Of a stretch of DNA of 64,000 bases, positions 26,529 to 35,183 are shown in pieces. Source of the DNA: Chitinophaga jiangningensis (GTDB lineage: Bacteria; Bacteroidota; Bacteroidia; Chitinophagales; Chitinophagaceae); assembly GCF_900142605.1 (NCBI RefSeq), contig NZ_FRBL01000006.1, positions 496,001-560,000 on the forward strand, written 5' to 3'. Within the stretch, counting starts at the first letter, position 1; each line of letters starts with the position of its first letter. Under the pieces are notes generated by a model that searched no databases, had not been told where the DNA came from, and worked only from the letters and a program-made list of their open reading frames with translations. The position numbers and the translations under genes are program-made.

Positions 26529-29135
26529 TTATCCAATCATTTCTTTGATCTCACTCAGCTTCAGCAAAGCCTCTACCGGCGTAAGCCGGTTAATATCCAC
26601 CCGCTCCAGCTTCTCCCGTATCCCCTGAAACGTATCACTATGCGCGTCAAAAATATTTAACTGCAGTTTTTGTGTTGGGGTGGAGAGATTTTTTACCTGC
26701 TGCTGCAACGCGCCATCGATATGCTTTTCCTCCAGCTGTGCCAGCACTTCGTTGGCACGGTTAATCAGTTCCGGCGGCATCCCGGCCATCTTAGCCACGT
26801 GGATACCAAAGCTATGCCTGCTTCCTCCCGGTGCCAGCTTGCGCAGGAAAATAATCTTGTTGCCGCTTTCCATATTCGTAATATGGAAATTCTTTACACG
26901 GGCATGCTTGTTTTCCAGCTCATTCAGTTCATGATAGTGCGTCGCAAACAGCGTTTTAGGCTGGTGCCCACTCATATCATGCAGGTATTCCACAATGCTC
27001 CAGGCAATGGAAATACCATCGTAGGTGCTGGTACCACGACCAATCTCATCCAGTATCACCAGGCTTCTTGGCGTAATGCTGTTGATGATGCTCGCCGTTT
27101 CATTCATCTCCACCATGAAGGTTGATTCACCTCCACTGAGGTTATCAGATGCGCCTACACGGGTAAAGATTTTATCTGTCAAACCAATTTCTGCACGGGT
27201 GGCCGGCACAAAGCTACCCATGTGCGCCATCAGGGTGATCAGCGCTGTTTGCCGGAGCAGCGCGGATTTACCGCTCATGTTCGGTCCCGTAAGAATGATA
27301 ATCTGCTGCGCTTCTTTATCCAGGGTAATATCATTGGAGACGTAAGATTCGCCCGGAGGGAGGCCCCGTTCTATCACCGGATGGCGCCCTTCTGTAATCC
27401 TGAGGTCAAAGCCATCATTGATTTCCGGGCGGCGGTATTTATATTGTACGGCATTGTGCGCAAAGCATAGCAGGCAGTCGAGCCGCGCAAAAATGTGCGC
27501 ATCCTGCTGAATAGGCTCTATAAAAGGTTGCAGTGCTGCCAGCAGCTCATCAAACAGGCGGGTTTCCAGCGCCAGAATTTTATCTTCCGCACCTACAATC
27601 TTTTCTTCATATTCCTTCAGCTCCGGTGTAATGTATCGCTCTGCATTGGCGAGTGTTTGCTTCCGTATCCAGGTAGCGGGTACTTTATTTTTATGCGTGT
27701 TAGTTACTTCGAGATAGTAACCGAAAACGTTGTTGAATGCAATCTTTAAGCTCGGTATACCCGTTGCTTCGGATTCTTTCTGCTGAATCTGCAACAGGTA
27801 ATCTTTGCCCTTGGTAGCAATGCCACGCAGTTCATCCAGTTCAGCATTTACACCATCTTTGATCACGCCGCCCTTGTTGACGAGCACCGGTGGGGTTTCC
27901 ATCATCTCGTTGAGGATGCGGTTCATGATTGGGGCACATACATCCAGCTTTTCGTTGAGGCGTTGGAGGTAGTCGTTGGTGTTGCTGCCTAATACCGCTT
28001 TAACCGCCTCTACCTGTTGCAGCGCTCTCGCCAGCTGCATTACTTCCCTGGGATTGATTTTCTTCAGGGGTATTTTAGATACCAGCCGCTCCAGGTCGCC
28101 GGTTTGTTGCAGGTGCTGCCGCAAGCCATTGGCCAGGTCGGTTTCTTTGATGAGGTATTCCACCGTATCCAGTCGCTCATTAATCCGGTCCTTATGCCGG
28201 AGCGGGAATACGAGCCAGCGTTTGAGCAGGCGGGCACCCATTGGGGTTACGGTGTTGTCCAGCGTTTTAAGCAGGGTATGACCGTTTTCCACACTGCTGT
28301 TGAGCAGTTCCAGGTTACGCACGGTAAAGCGGTCCATCCACAGGAAGTCCTCCTGGTTGATGCGCTGCATGCGGGTAATATGCTGAAGGTTTGGGTGCTC
28401 GGTATCTTTCAGGTAGTGCAGGGTGGCACCGGCAGCCACAATGGCCGCAGGCATGCTTTCCACGCCAAAACCTTTCAGGGAATGCGTCTGGAATTGCTTT
28501 AGCAGGATTTCTTCTGCGTAGGTAGTGGTAAAAATCCATTCTTCCAGCGTATAGGTATAAAACCGGGTACCGAAGGTGGCTTTAAAGTTTTTTTGTTGCT
28601 GGCGGGCAAAGAGTACTTCTGCAGGGCGGAAGCTCTGGAGGAGTTTATCCACATATTCGATACTGCCTTCTGCCACAAAAAACTCCCCGGTAGAGATATC
28701 CAGAAAGGATACCCCGGTAACGTCGCCGCCGAAGTGTACGGCTGCCAGGAAGTTGTTGCTGGAGTTTTCCAGTATTTTATCGTTCACGGCTACACCGGGT
28801 GTTACCAATTCGGTTACGCCACGTTTTACAATGCCTTTAGCAGTTTTAGGGTCTTCCAGCTGGTCGCACACGGCTACACGGTAGCCGGCTTTTACCAGTT
28901 TATGAAGGTAGGTGTCCAGCGCATGGTGCGGGAACCCTGCAAGGTCGCCATTGGAAGAGCCGTTTGCCCTTTTGGTCAATACAATGCCAAGCACTTGTGC
29001 GGCTATCACCGCGTCTTCGTTGAATGTTTCGTAAAAGTCACCCACGCGGAACAGGAGCACAGCATCAGGGTATTTTTCCTTGATGGCATTGTGCTGTTGC
29101 ATAAGCGGGGTTTCTGCCGATTTGCTTTTTGCCAT
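26529..29135 (-). CDS. mutS: DNA mismatch repair protein MutS
   Basis: The 868-aa product is full length for MutS. The N-terminal mismatch-recognition domain carries the F-Y-E-T-F motif (about residues 34-38; the Phe wedges at mismatches). The lever and clamp domains follow, then the ATPase with Walker A G-P-N-M-S-G-K-S (about 620), Walker B (D-E-I-G-R-G-T-S) and the signature S-T-F-M-V-E-M. It binds mismatched DNA and starts repair. A TATATTTG promoter core lies only 4 bp before this ATG, so translation may be leaderless or may start at Met12. Confidence 0.97.
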   Translation of the reverse strand: MAKSKSAETPLMQQHNAIKEKYPDAVLLFRVGDFYETFNEDAVIAAQVLGIVLTKRANGSSNGDLAGFPHHALDTYLHKLVKAGYRVAVCDQLEDPKTAKGIVKRGVTELVTPGVAVNDKILENSSNNFLAAVHFGGDVTGVSFLDISTGEFFVAEGSIEYVDKLLQSFRPAEVLFARQQQKNFKATFGTRFYTYTLEEWIFTTTYAEEILLKQFQTHSLKGFGVESMPAAIVAAGATLHYLKDTEHPNLQHITRMQRINQEDFLWMDRFTVRNLELLNSSVENGHTLLKTLDNTVTPMGARLLKRWLVFPLRHKDRINERLDTVEYLIKETDLANGLRQHLQQTGDLERLVSKIPLKKINPREVMQLARALQQVEAVKAVLGSNTNDYLQRLNEKLDVCAPIMNRILNEMMETPPVLVNKGGVIKDGVNAELDELRGIATKGKDYLLQIQQKESEATGIPSLKIAFNNVFGYYLEVTNTHKNKVPATWIRKQTLANAERYITPELKEYEEKIVGAEDKILALETRLFDELLAALQPFIEPIQQDAHIFARLDCLLCFAHNAVQYKYRRPEINDGFDLRITEGRHPVIERGLPPGESYVSNDITLDKEAQQIIILTGPNMSGKSALLRQTALITLMAHMGSFVPATRAEIGLTDKIFTRVGASDNLSGGESTFMVEMNETASIINSITPRSLVILDEIGRGTSTYDGISIAWSIVEYLHDMSGHQPKTLFATHYHELNELENKHARVKNFHITNMESGNKIIFLRKLAPGGSRHSFGIHVAKMAGMPPELINRANEVLAQLEEKHIDGALQQQVKNLSTPTQKLQLNIFDAHSDTFQGIREKLERVDINRLTPVEALLKLSEIKEMIG

Positions 29136-29139
29136 GGCG

Positions 29140-29177
29140 CAAATATATAAAACTCAACCCATCATGTTATCTTTGCA
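29140..29177. promoter_or_regulatory. divergent promoter cores for mutS and the SpoU/TrmH gene
   Basis: On the minus strand TATATTTG (29140-29147) faces mutS, and on the plus strand TATCTTTG (29169-29176) faces the methyltransferase gene. Both match TAnnTTTG. Each lies within 10 bp of the next start codon, implying very short or absent 5' leaders. Confidence 0.55.
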
Positions 29178-29181
29178 GGTA

Positions 29182-29718
29182 ATGAGAAAACTAAGTATGG
29201 ATGAACTGGGCCGCAAAACGGTGGAGGAATTTAAAGCCGCCGATAAAACGCCCATCGTATTGGTGCTGGATAACATCCGGAGTATGCACAATGTAGGCTC
29301 CGTTTTTCGTACAGCCGACGCATTTCTGATCCAGGGGATTATCCTTTGCGGCTATACACCGGTTCCCCCGCACCGGGATATTCATAAAACAGCCCTGGGG
29401 GCCACCGAAACCGTGGAATGGCAATATGCCTCCACTACCATGGAAGCTGTTATCAGCCTCCGGGACGCGGGCTACCAAGTGATGGCTATCGAACAGGCAG
29501 TCAACAGCTTGGCACTTGATAAATTTACTCCTCCCACAGGTCAACCACTGGCACTGGTTTTTGGGAATGAAGTAAGCGGGGTAGACGGGGAGGTGATGAA
29601 GGTGGTGGACGGCTGCATCGAAATTCCCCAGCTGGGCATGAAACACTCCCTCAACATTTCCGTGACTACCGGTATTGTTGTTTGGGATATCTTTGTGAAG
29701 CTCAGAAATAACCATTAA
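29182..29718 (+). CDS. SpoU/TrmH-family RNA 2'-O-ribose methyltransferase
   Basis: The 178-aa product has the three SPOUT motifs: D-N-I-R-S-M-H-N-V-G-S-V-F-R-T-A-D (motif 1, about residues 25-41), V-F-G-N-E-V-S-G-V (motif 2) and I-P-Q-L-G-M-K-H-S-L-N-I-S (motif 3, with the knot that binds S-adenosylmethionine). It probably methylates a ribose in tRNA or rRNA; the target base is not readable. The ATG at 29182 gives the usual N-terminus; 29197 is an alternative. It is divergent from mutS. Confidence 0.92.
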   Translation: MRKLSMDELGRKTVEEFKAADKTPIVLVLDNIRSMHNVGSVFRTADAFLIQGIILCGYTPVPPHRDIHKTALGATETVEWQYASTTMEAVISLRDAGYQVMAIEQAVNSLALDKFTPPTGQPLALVFGNEVSGVDGEVMKVVDGCIEIPQLGMKHSLNISVTTGIVVWDIFVKLRNNH

Positions 29719-29734
29719 ATTATTTTATTTGTAT

Positions 29735-30601
29735 ATGTATACGACTATTAATAAATATCTGTCGCTGGTAAAGTTTGCGCACACCATCTTTGCCATGCCC
29801 TTTGCACTGATCGGGTATTGTATGGCGGTAACCATCGGCGGAGGGGCTTTTAACTGGCTTACCTTCGGCTTGGTGATCCTTTGTATGGTGTTTGCCCGCA
29901 GCGCAGCCATGGCGTTTAACCGCTGGCTGGATGTAGATATCGACAAACTAAACCCGCGCACTGCCAAAAGGGAAATCCCTGCCGGGATCATCTCCAAAAA
30001 GAATGCAATGGCCTTTATCATCGCCAATTGCGTATTATTTGTGGCTACTACCTGGTTTATCAATCCCATCTGCTTTTTCCTGTCGCCGGTAGCATTGCTG
30101 GTAGTATTGGGCTATAGCTATACCAAGCGTTTCACGGCATTATGCCATATGGTTTTGGGTGTGGGGCTGTCCCTCGCGCCAATCGGCGCCTACCTGGCTG
30201 TAACAGGCCAGTTTGCCTTATTGCCGGTACTGGTTTCCTGCCTCGTGCTCTGCTGGGTATCCGGTTTCGATATTATCTACTCCCTGCAGGATGAGGATTT
30301 TGATAAAAGTCAGCACCTGAACTCCATCCCGGCCTGGCTGGGCCTCCGCGGAGCCCTGCATTTTTCCGAGGTATTGCATGTAATTGCAGCAGGACTGGTG
30401 ATCACCATCGGCATTTACGGCCATTTTCACTGGCTGTACTGGATCGGTGCAGCCGTGTTCATGATTATGCTGGTTTCACAGCATATGCTGGTAAAACCAC
30501 ATGACCTCAGCCGCATCAATATTATGTTTATGACCACTAACGGTATTGCCAGCGTGGTATTTGCCGTTTTCGCCATTGCCGATATGCTCGTGCTGGCTTA
30601 A
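29735..30601 (+). CDS. UbiA-family prenyltransferase
   Basis: The roughly 288-aa membrane protein has about eight or nine hydrophobic segments and both Asp-rich motifs of the family: N-R-W-L-D-V-D-I-D (about residues 69-77) and D-I-I-Y-S-L-Q-D-E-D-F-D (about 181-192). These bind the prenyl diphosphate with magnesium. It resembles the 4-hydroxybenzoate polyprenyltransferase-like group found in menaquinone-using Bacteroidota, so the acceptor is uncertain. An ATG at 29729 is an alternative start. It probably shares a transcript with the methyltransferase and ruvX genes. Confidence 0.88.
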   Translation: MYTTINKYLSLVKFAHTIFAMPFALIGYCMAVTIGGGAFNWLTFGLVILCMVFARSAAMAFNRWLDVDIDKLNPRTAKREIPAGIISKKNAMAFIIANCVLFVATTWFINPICFFLSPVALLVVLGYSYTKRFTALCHMVLGVGLSLAPIGAYLAVTGQFALLPVLVSCLVLCWVSGFDIIYSLQDEDFDKSQHLNSIPAWLGLRGALHFSEVLHVIAAGLVITIGIYGHFHWLYWIGAAVFMIMLVSQHMLVKPHDLSRINIMFMTTNGIASVVFAVFAIADMLVLA

Positions 30602-30618
30602 TTAAAAGATAAGAGAAT

Positions 30619-31029
30619 ATGCCGCGTATAATGGCCATAGACTATGGGAAAAAGCGTACAGGTTTAGCCGTTACAGATCCGCTGAAACTGATTGCCAGTG
30701 GCCTCACCACGGTGGGGACCCATGAGCTGATCCCATTCCTGAAAAAATATTTTGCCACAGAGCAGGTAGAGCAGATCGTAATCGGAGAGCCAAAGAATCT
30801 GGATGGTAATGCAACCGATGCCACCGCACTGGTTACAGAGTGCATCCGCATTCTTCAAAAAAATTTCCCGGATCTCCCTATCGTGAAAATAGATGAGCGC
30901 TTTACTTCCAAAATGGCCTTCCAAAGTATGATCGACAGCGGTCTGAAGAAAAAGGACCGTCAGAATAAAGCCCTGGTGGACGAAATCAGCGCTACAATCA
31001 TCCTGCAGGAGTACCTGCAGCGACTGTAG
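30619..31029 (+). CDS. ruvX: putative pre-16S rRNA nuclease / Holliday junction resolvase RuvX (YqgF)
   Basis: The 136-aa product has the YqgF RNase H-like fold: M-A-I-D-Y-G-K-K-R-T-G-L-A at the N-terminus (catalytic Asp in A-I-D-Y-G), G-E-P-K near residue 56, D-E-R-F-T-S near 92 and V-D-E-I-S-A-T-I-I-L-Q near the C-terminus. YqgF proteins act in 16S rRNA 5' maturation. The gene lies 17 bp after the prenyltransferase and probably shares its transcript. Confidence 0.93.
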   Translation: MPRIMAIDYGKKRTGLAVTDPLKLIASGLTTVGTHELIPFLKKYFATEQVEQIVIGEPKNLDGNATDATALVTECIRILQKNFPDLPIVKIDERFTSKMAFQSMIDSGLKKKDRQNKALVDEISATIILQEYLQRL

Positions 31030-31341
31030 CCTTTACATCTCCACACCAAACAACAAAAGGTGGGCCTTTGCTGCTTCTATGTTTGCACAAACAATAAAAC
31101 AGAAGCCAAACAACAAAACACAAGCCTTTGCTGCTTACCTGCTTTGCTGCTTTGCGTGAAAACAGGTCGCTCTACCGGCGCCGAAGGCGCCTTAAAGTAA
31201 ATAAGGCTCTGCGCGAAAGAATTCGCCGCGCGGCCTCCCTGACACCGAAGGTGGCAGCTGAATGGATGCAAACCCACTGGTACAGGAAGGTTTCCCCGAA
31301 AAAACAATTAAATTCGCATTTTAAACCAAGTCACAACAATC
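31030..31341. other. intergenic region with a direct repeat and GC palindromes
   Basis: This 312-bp gap has no supportable gene. CCAAACAACAAAA is followed by GCCTTTGCTGCTT at about 31046-31075 and again at 31106-31135, a 60-bp period. Palindromes GGCGCC-GAA-GGCGCC (31177-31191) and CACC-GAA-GGTG (31243-31253) follow. A weak promoter core, TAAATTCG (31309-31316), lies just before def. Confidence 0.6.
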
Positions 31342-31920
31342 ATGATATTGCCAATAGTAGCTTACGGACATCCGGTACTGAGAAAGGTTGCGGAAGATAT
31401 TACCCCGGATTATCCCGAGTTAAAGGAATTGATCGCTAACATGTGGCAAACCATGTACGCTTCCAATGGCGTTGGTATTGCCGCCCCTCAGATTAATAAA
31501 TCCATCCGCCTCTTTGTGGTGGACAGCAAACAGATTATCGATAATCTGGAAGACGATGAAAAGAACGACTATCCGGGCGATGAGGGAATCAAAGAAGTAT
31601 TTATCAACGCACATATCGTGGAAACTGGTGGTAAAGAATGGCCTTATAACGAAGGTTGCCTCAGCATCCCTAAAGTAAGGGAAGATGTGGACAGACCTAC
31701 CACTGTTACCCTCCGCTATGTAGACGAAAACTTCCAGCCACAGGAAAAAACATTCACCGGCGTTACCGCCCGCGTGATCCAGCACGAATACGACCATATT
31801 GATGGTATCCTGTTCATCGATCACCTGAAACCATTGAAACGCAGAATGTTAAAAAGCAAACTGGATGATATTACCAAAGGAAAGGTGAGAGTAGATTACA
31901 GAATGTCATTTCCTAAATAG
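31342..31920 (+). CDS. def: peptide deformylase
   Basis: The 192-aa product carries all three deformylase motifs: G-V-G-I-A-A-P-Q (about residues 42-49), E-G-C-L-S-I-P (about 108-114, metal-binding Cys) and Q-H-E-Y-D-H (about 148-153, HExxH zinc/iron site). It removes the formyl group from new proteins in the cytoplasm. An insertion of about 15 residues between the first two motifs is usual in Bacteroidota enzymes. It is followed by the sigma/anti-sigma duplication. Confidence 0.96.
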   Translation: MILPIVAYGHPVLRKVAEDITPDYPELKELIANMWQTMYASNGVGIAAPQINKSIRLFVVDSKQIIDNLEDDEKNDYPGDEGIKEVFINAHIVETGGKEWPYNEGCLSIPKVREDVDRPTTVTLRYVDENFQPQEKTFTGVTARVIQHEYDHIDGILFIDHLKPLKRRMLKSKLDDITKGKVRVDYRMSFPK

Positions 31921-32001
31921 GAAATTATTTTGTAATGTAAAATAAAGCCGTTATTTTGGACATAACATCCACATCCATCAAAGTTTAACATCCATATCCT
32001 T

Positions 32002-32556
32002 TTGGCCGCTGCATCTACATACACGGAAGCTGAACTCGTTCAGGGCCTCCAAGCGAGGAACGAAAAGATTTTCAGTTATTTGTACGACCATTACTCCCCC
32101 GCATTATATGGTGTGGCCCTTAAGGTCATTGCAGATGAAACTACTGCCGGCGATGTGCTGCAGGAAGTATTTGTGAAGATCTGGCGAAGTATCGATAAAT
32201 ACGACGCTACTAAGGGCCGCCTCTTTACCTGGATGTTAAACATCGCCAGGAATACAGCTATCGACAGCCTCAGATCCAAAGCCTATAAACTCGACCAGAA
32301 AATCACCGATGTAGATAACCTCGCGCTCCTCAATGAACCACAGCTCGCCGTTTATCTGCAGGTAGATCACCTGGGCCTTAGCAAAGCAGTTGAACGACTA
32401 CAGAAGGAACAACGTACCATTATTGATCTGGCATACTACAAAGGCTGCACACAGGAGGAAATATCCAAAGCACTTGATATACCGCTTGGCACCGTGAAAA
32501 CCCGGATGCGCAACGCTATAATGCAATTAAGAGGTCTTTTAAAACAACAATTGTAA
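32002..32556 (+). CDS. ECF-type RNA polymerase sigma factor (copy 1)
   Basis: The 184-aa product has sigma region 2 (about residues 20-90, R-L-F-T-W-M-L-N-I-A-R-N-T-A-I-D) and region 4 (about 125-180, D-L-A-Y-Y-K-G-C-T-Q-E-E-I and G-T-V-K-T-R-M-R). The start is TTG at 32002; there is no suitable ATG, and the second copy at 33626 has a TTG at the same place. The anti-sigma gene follows after 5 bp. The pair resembles SigK/RskA-like systems. The signal it answers is unknown. Confidence 0.9.
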   Translation: MAAASTYTEAELVQGLQARNEKIFSYLYDHYSPALYGVALKVIADETTAGDVLQEVFVKIWRSIDKYDATKGRLFTWMLNIARNTAIDSLRSKAYKLDQKITDVDNLALLNEPQLAVYLQVDHLGLSKAVERLQKEQRTIIDLAYYKGCTQEEISKALDIPLGTVKTRMRNAIMQLRGLLKQQL

Positions 32557-32561
32557 TCTAC

Positions 32562-33452
32562 GTGGACATAAACCATTACATATCATCAGGTGTCCTGGAA
32601 AGTTACGTATATGGCCTGCTTCCGGAAGATGAAGTCGCGGAAGTGGAAGCAATCGCCCTGCAATACCCTGAAGTAAAAGAAATTGTAGAAGACCTGCAGT
32701 TTCAGAAAGAAGAATTTGTGAAATGTTATGCAGTTACACCGCCACCGGAAATCAAAGCAAGGCTGATGCTCATCATCCGCAATGAAAGTACACCCGAAGG
32801 TGAACTGATTCTTCCCCAGGAACTCAGACTAAACAATCCGGTACCCCAATCACCCGCCTCCACACCAGTGGTGAAAATGACACCCACGGCCGCTAAAAAG
32901 AAAGAGCGCCGATGGAAGTTCATCGCGGCAGCTGCTATTATTGTCTTCGCCATCAGCGTAGGCGTTAACTTCTTTTTTGCCACCGACACCAATGATTATA
33001 AAGCCCGCTACGAAAAACTCATTGCGGCACAAAAGCAAATCACGGACGACAAAGAGCTGGAATCCAATCAAACCGCCAGCCTCCAGGAAAGCGAAGAAGA
33101 CAAAAAGCTGATTAAAGATCCCAACGTCATCTGGGTAAAGGCAAGCGGCTACAATACCCACCCGGACGGTGCCGTTACCATCGGCTGGAACACCGTATCC
33201 CACGAAGTATACCTCATCAACTGGCGACTCCCCATACCGCCGGAAGGTAAACAGTATCATCTCCGGACCATCACCGGTGGCAAGCCAGCAGATGCAGGGA
33301 TCCTCACGATCACACCCGCTTCCAATGGCAAAATACAACACCTGAAACCATCCACCGCCCCCCAAACATTGGTAGTAACCCTGGAACCCACCGGCTCCAC
33401 TGGCGCTCCAGGCCAGGCCGAAATATACCAGGTGGCAGAATTGAATCCCTAA
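32562..33452 (+). CDS. RskA-type membrane anti-sigma factor (copy 1)
   Basis: The 296-aa product starts with GTG. The N-terminal cytoplasmic region (about 1-70, Y-I-S-S-G-V-L-E-S-Y-V-Y-G-L-L) is the sigma-binding part. A membrane span lies at about 123-142, then a coiled segment and a periplasmic RskA C-terminal domain (about 185-290). It probably holds the sigma factor encoded 5 bp upstream. The periplasmic domain has lost the Trp/Leu stretch kept in copy 2, so the two may sense different signals (inferred). Confidence 0.88.
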   Translation: MDINHYISSGVLESYVYGLLPEDEVAEVEAIALQYPEVKEIVEDLQFQKEEFVKCYAVTPPPEIKARLMLIIRNESTPEGELILPQELRLNNPVPQSPASTPVVKMTPTAAKKKERRWKFIAAAAIIVFAISVGVNFFFATDTNDYKARYEKLIAAQKQITDDKELESNQTASLQESEEDKKLIKDPNVIWVKASGYNTHPDGAVTIGWNTVSHEVYLINWRLPIPPEGKQYHLRTITGGKPADAGILTITPASNGKIQHLKPSTAPQTLVVTLEPTGSTGAPGQAEIYQVAELNP

Positions 33453-33625
33453 GATTTTGAAAGTTCAAAGAAATGCGTATATTGCTTTAATAATACAACC
33501 CCGCGTTACACCATTATAAGATACTTCACTTTTGTTATTCACAACCCAGTTGACTGATCAGGACCTGATCTACGTGCGTGTGCATTATTTCATTTTTATT
33601 CACAGTAATAACTATATCCATTTTT

Positions 33626-34183
33626 TTGGACTCGCCTTCAACATATACCGAGCAGGAACTGGTCGATGGCTTACGTAGCCGTAACCAGAAAATATTCAGC
33701 TATCTCTATGACCAGTACTCGGCCACTTTATATGGCGTAGTGGTCAAAGTGCTGAACGACCGCGCATCCGCCGGTGATGTACTCCAGGATGTATTCCTCA
33801 AAATCTGGAAAAATATTGACCAGTACGATGAAGAACGAGGTCGCCTCTTCACCTGGATGCTGAACATCTGCCGCAATACCGCCATCGATGTACTCCGCTC
33901 TAAATCACATAAGCTGGACCAGAAAATCCAGAATATCACGGACGACGTACATGTTAAAAACGAGCCCCTGGTGGTGCACATGCAGGTAGACCACCTCGGC
34001 TTCTCCAAAATGCTCGAACACCTGAGCAAAGACCAACGAAACCTGATTGATTTAGCGTACTATAAAGGCTGTACCCAGGAAGAAATTGCCCGCGTGCTGG
34101 ATATTCCGCTCGGCACAGTCAAAACACGTATGCGCACAGCCCTCAACCAGCTGAAACAAATTGTAAAAAATATCGACAAGTAA
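33626..34183 (+). CDS. ECF-type RNA polymerase sigma factor (copy 2)
   Basis: The 185-aa product is closely similar to the sigma factor at 32002 along its whole length, with shared blocks S-T-Y-T-E-x-E-L-V, K-I-F-S-Y-L-Y-D, R-L-F-T-W-M-L-N-I and D-I-P-L-G-T-V-K-T-R-M-R. The TTG at 33626 is chosen because it aligns with the TTG of copy 1; an upstream GTG at 33578 would add 16 hydrophobic residues not present in copy 1. The anti-sigma gene follows after 17 bp. Confidence 0.88.
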   Translation: MDSPSTYTEQELVDGLRSRNQKIFSYLYDQYSATLYGVVVKVLNDRASAGDVLQDVFLKIWKNIDQYDEERGRLFTWMLNICRNTAIDVLRSKSHKLDQKIQNITDDVHVKNEPLVVHMQVDHLGFSKMLEHLSKDQRNLIDLAYYKGCTQEEIARVLDIPLGTVKTRMRTALNQLKQIVKNIDK

Positions 34184-34200
34184 TCTAAAAAGAAACATTA

Positions 34201-35064
34201 GTGGACGCACAAAAAGTCATATCGTCCGGCATCATTGAACTGTATGTTGCAGGTATGGCCACCGAACCGGAAGTTCGGGAGGTAGAAGCCGCCATAATAC
34301 AGTACCCGGAAGTATTGGCCGCTGTGGAAGAGTACAGGAAATCCCTCGAATACTATGTCGCGGCACAGGTCCTCCCACCTGATAATGCCATCAAAGCCAG
34401 CTTACTAAACCAAATCAATAACCTCGAAGCTACCGACACGGAGCAAACTGTTCTGTCCTCCAACATGCCGGAGCGTCCCAAAGCGACCCTAATGGAAGAA
34501 ACACTGATCCAAGAAAAACGCCTCTCCTGGAAAGTCGTTGCCGCAGCAGCTTTTGTGCTGCTCATCGGCAGTGTCATCATGAACTTTTTCTACTATAAAA
34601 AGTGGAAAGACTTCCGTGAATACAAAGACAAATACCAGGCACTCGTGCTCTCCCAGAATTCCATCCAGTCTACCAACGACAAGTACAGAGCCCGACTCGA
34701 TGAACTGGAACAAACTCTCAATGTAATGGAAGATCCTGCCGTGCTCAAAGTGAACATGCCAGGCACCAAACTCAAACCTGATGCGGTAGCTACCGTATTC
34801 TGGAACACACAAAACAAACAGGTATACCTGAAGGTAAATAACCTGCCTGAACCTGCGGCCGACAAACAATACCAACTCTGGGCTATCGTAGATGGTAAGC
34901 CAGTAGATATGGGCGTGTTTGAAATGGGCGATACCGCCAAGCTGCTGCAGAAAATGAAGGTAACCGACAAAGTACAGATGTTCGCAGTCACCCTCGAAAA
35001 CAAAGGTGGCGCTGCTCAGCCAACGCTTGAACAAATGTATGTTGCCGGTAAATTACCTGGCTGA
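34201..35064 (+). CDS. RskA-type membrane anti-sigma factor (copy 2)
   Basis: The 287-aa product starts with GTG. The layout is the same as the paralogue at 32562: an N-terminal sigma-binding part (V-I-S-S-G-I-I-E-L-Y-V-A-G), a membrane span at about 104-122, a coiled-coil (about 125-170) and the RskA C-terminal domain (about 180-285, K-Q-Y-Q-L-W-A-I-V-D-G-K-P-V-D-M-G-V). It probably controls the sigma factor encoded just upstream. A strong terminator follows at 35107. Confidence 0.9.
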   Translation: MDAQKVISSGIIELYVAGMATEPEVREVEAAIIQYPEVLAAVEEYRKSLEYYVAAQVLPPDNAIKASLLNQINNLEATDTEQTVLSSNMPERPKATLMEETLIQEKRLSWKVVAAAAFVLLIGSVIMNFFYYKKWKDFREYKDKYQALVLSQNSIQSTNDKYRARLDELEQTLNVMEDPAVLKVNMPGTKLKPDAVATVFWNTQNKQVYLKVNNLPEPAADKQYQLWAIVDGKPVDMGVFEMGDTAKLLQKMKVTDKVQMFAVTLENKGGAAQPTLEQMYVAGKLPG

Positions 35065-35106
35065 TATTAATAACAGGCACTAACATCTCCCCAATGCCTG
35101 AAAACA

Positions 35107-35150
35107 AAAGCTGGTAAAAGCGCCCGTAAAGCGCTTTTGCCAGCTTTCTC
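35107..35150 (+). terminator. intrinsic terminator after the second anti-sigma gene
   Basis: 17-nt arms (35107-35123 and 35131-35147) pair with one G-T wobble around a 7-nt loop, followed by a T-rich tail. It lies 42 bp after the anti-sigma stop. Confidence 0.85.
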
Positions 35151-35183
35151 TTTGTTACTTGCTGCATTTCCTTAAATTGCAGC

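Noticed and set aside
31046..31135. 60-bp-spaced repeat before def as an array
   Set aside because: Only two partial copies are present, with low-complexity composition; noted within the gap description only.
31128..31439. 103-aa ORF overlapping the start of def
   Set aside because: It runs through intergenic palindromes and out of frame into def; composition is not protein-like.
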